A stretch of DNA of 64,000 bases, from NCBI GenBank assembly GCA_946807835.1, contig OX327684.1:19368501-19432500 (forward strand), given 5' to 3'. Origin of the DNA: Ailanthus altissimus. Lineage: Eukaryota; Streptophyta; Magnoliopsida; Sapindales; Simaroubaceae. Shown piece after piece: positions 61,992-64,000 of the stretch. The position numbers were made by a program, and so were the translations under genes. Numbering within the stretch: position 1 is the stretch's first letter; every line of letters begins with the position of its first letter. The notes under the pieces were generated by a model. The model saw only the letters and a list, made by a program, of their open reading frames with translations, was not told where the DNA came from and searched no databases.

Positions 61992-64000
61992 TGTAACACT
62001 ACGAATTTTCGTGAGTACAAGACATTTGTAAAAGAGGATGTTATTAAATTTATTACAAAATTAAAGTATTATATTTTATACATTTTATAAAAATTAAATT
62101 TTTATTCATTAAATTAAAATTTCTCAAAATTTTTAGAGAATGATAAATCTTTAAAATAAAATTTCAACTTTTATATCATACTTACAACTTAAAGAATATA
62201 AAAGTTAAAATTATTAAAAACATAACTTTTCATTCTTAGGCAAAACATAACTCTCTAAGTGTCTAACTTCAAGATAACTTATCTAGTTAAAACTTAATCT
62301 GTAAAAATATTAATGACGAAGAGTAAACCATCGACTTGGTAAGTAAAATCTTTCATAATGTATGAGGGTTCCTGTTCGAAAGGTTGTAAACACTTTCAAA
62401 ATATCATCAAGAACATCGATAAAATATTTTGATTTCAAATTCATTAAAGCAAAATTATTCAATATCATAAATCATTTCAAAAAAATGATTCAATAAAAAT
62501 TCTCATAAACTTTCATATAAAATGGTGCTCATGTCATATAGTATCACCAGTACCCCCGGTGACCTGGCCAATAATCATTTGTAGTGTACACTAAAAAAAG
62601 ACACCAGCTGGTCCAAATCATATATCATGTCAATCGTTCAATATCATATGACTATAGACAATGAGCTAAAAAATTTTCTTTAAATTTTAGATTCAGTAAT
62701 CAATTTATTTCAAATATCATAATTTCAATTCTTTTATAATAAGATAGCTTGCAACAGTTTTGTAAACAGTATCCAATCAACTCAAAATTAAACTTGTAAT
62801 TTTGAGTTACTGTATAAAGATCTATAATTTTGCATCTTGTTTAAAAAGATTTTCAAAACTATAAACAAATCATTTATTTAAAAACTTCAAAAAAAAAAAA
62901 AAATACATAAACGTAAAAGATAAAATTCATACTTTTAACCAAAATCAGTAGAAAATCATTTAATTGGAAAACATAAATAAGTTTCAGAAGTAACAATAAA
63001 TCATAAGCTTCTTGAAGCATTTTCTATATTTCGAATATCATACTAACAATATTTTTCATTTGAAAATAAAAGGGATACATTATAAATGAAGTTACTTACC
63101 TCGACAAAAGTCAAATATCTCAAAGGTTATCTCTAATTATCCATAAACCGAAAATATCCTACTCATTAAGATAATAAATAATTATCTTTCATAATCATTC
63201 TCAAAATAGATATCTCTCTCAACTTATAACTCTCCCTCTATTCCTATTTCAGCATCAAACAGTAAATACTCTAAAATTCGTATCTCATATTCTATATATT
63301 GAATTCATGTAAATTTTATACCCATATTTTTTAGATACATAAGGGTTCAACATATAATTTACTCAGGATATTTGATTTAGTAAAATTATTAAAAACAAAT
63401 GAATATTTCTGCATGACAAAATCTGTCAAACAGTTTCTGTATGTGAACATAGTTCATAATTTAGTTCATAAAATATTTTACTGTTGTCTAAAAATCACAA
63501 ACTTAAAACTAGAACAACTAGACATATATAAATAGCAGTATATAGAATTTCAAAATTTTTGAAGATCTTTTGGTAGGTGAAATGATTTTCGTAATTCGGA
63601 TTTATTGTTGAATTTTCTGTTTTTCAGCATTACAGTCACTATTTTAAAGATTTATATAAAATTGAATTCTTGGAGATTTTTAGTAAAACAAAATTTTTTA
63701 GAATCCTTATTGTGTTAGCTTTTAAATAGTAAAAATATTGGTATAAAAATACATGTGTATAAATACAGTTTATTCAAAGAATTACACATGTTGTTGTTGA
63801 ATTCTCTATTTTTCTAGGATCCCGCTTACTACTTAATATACATACATATTCAAAAGTCAAAACTAAAGAGTTCTTGATAAAAACTAAGGCTTTAAATAAT
63901 CATTATGAAGTATAATTTATATGAAAGAATCACATTTATAAAAATAAGTATTCAAAATGTCAACTTATTGAAATATACTACTCATAAACTCAATTTAGTT
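61992..64000 (-). mobile_element. Partial gypsy-type LTR running off the right edge
   Basis: On minus the sequence ends ...GAAAATTCGTAGTGTTACA at 61992, a typical gypsy LTR terminus (complement of TGTAACACTACG). A minus-strand splice-like donor (TTTGTCGAG|GTAAGTAACTTC near 63095) and the phrase CAGTACCCCCGGTGACCTGG near 62549 are features seen in plant gypsy LTRs. No coding region is found up to 64000. The other terminus lies outside the window, so LTR length and target duplication cannot be determined. Confidence 0.55.

Overview
This is nuclear DNA from a flowering plant, most likely a eudicot. It is strongly AT-rich, its genes carry many introns with GT..AG borders, and it holds plant-type LTR retrotransposons and a hAT transposon, a plant MIR172 hairpin and a ROTUNDIFOLIA/DEVIL peptide gene. 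The species cannot be fixed from the sequence alone. No CRISPR array, operon, tRNA or rRNA was seen.

Genes: (1) An intact eight-coding-exon gene on + (3574-6556) encodes a 273-residue SDIR1-type RING-H2 ubiquitin ligase with a 5'UTR intron. (2) Converging on it from the - strand is an FKBP20-1 homologue (9075-7164). All five coding exons are recognisable, but two separate single-base deletions break the frame. (3) A single-exon 90-residue RTFL/DVL peptide gene with a TATA box lies on - (23273-23001). (4) A MIR172 gene on - has its hairpin at about 59100-58950, a TATA box near 59555 and plausible downstream introns. Any protein-coding reading of that stretch is a by-product of the hairpin.

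Most of the rest is layered mobile DNA. From left to right: AT-rich tandem repeats (620-1640; 13912-14625); a decayed chromovirus-like Ty3/gypsy element on - (pol 21200-19175, 3'LTR from 19138 leftward) whose LTR is split by a 2.7 kb solo LTR (15667-18380) with a perfect CATGC target duplication; an RNase H-like relic on + (21930-22219); a small non-autonomous LTR element (27053-29720); a second LTR element on - (31680-36569) with a decayed gag and a 118-bp tandem array beside its 3'LTR; a diverged tandem triplication (about 37000-46330) whose third copy is split by a 4.7 kb hAT element (40209-44908); a Ty1/copia pol on - (about 53100-46945) interrupted twice by the same 2.2 kb LTR-like family (47612-49850 and 50131-52315); a possible non-autonomous hAT-like insertion (53753-55437); and part of another gypsy-type LTR entering from the right edge (from 61992).

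No previously undescribed enzymatic system was found. The points most worth following up are the MIR172 locus, the frameshifted FKBP20-1 gene, and the readable insertion chronology, including the satellite-like array inside an LTR element.
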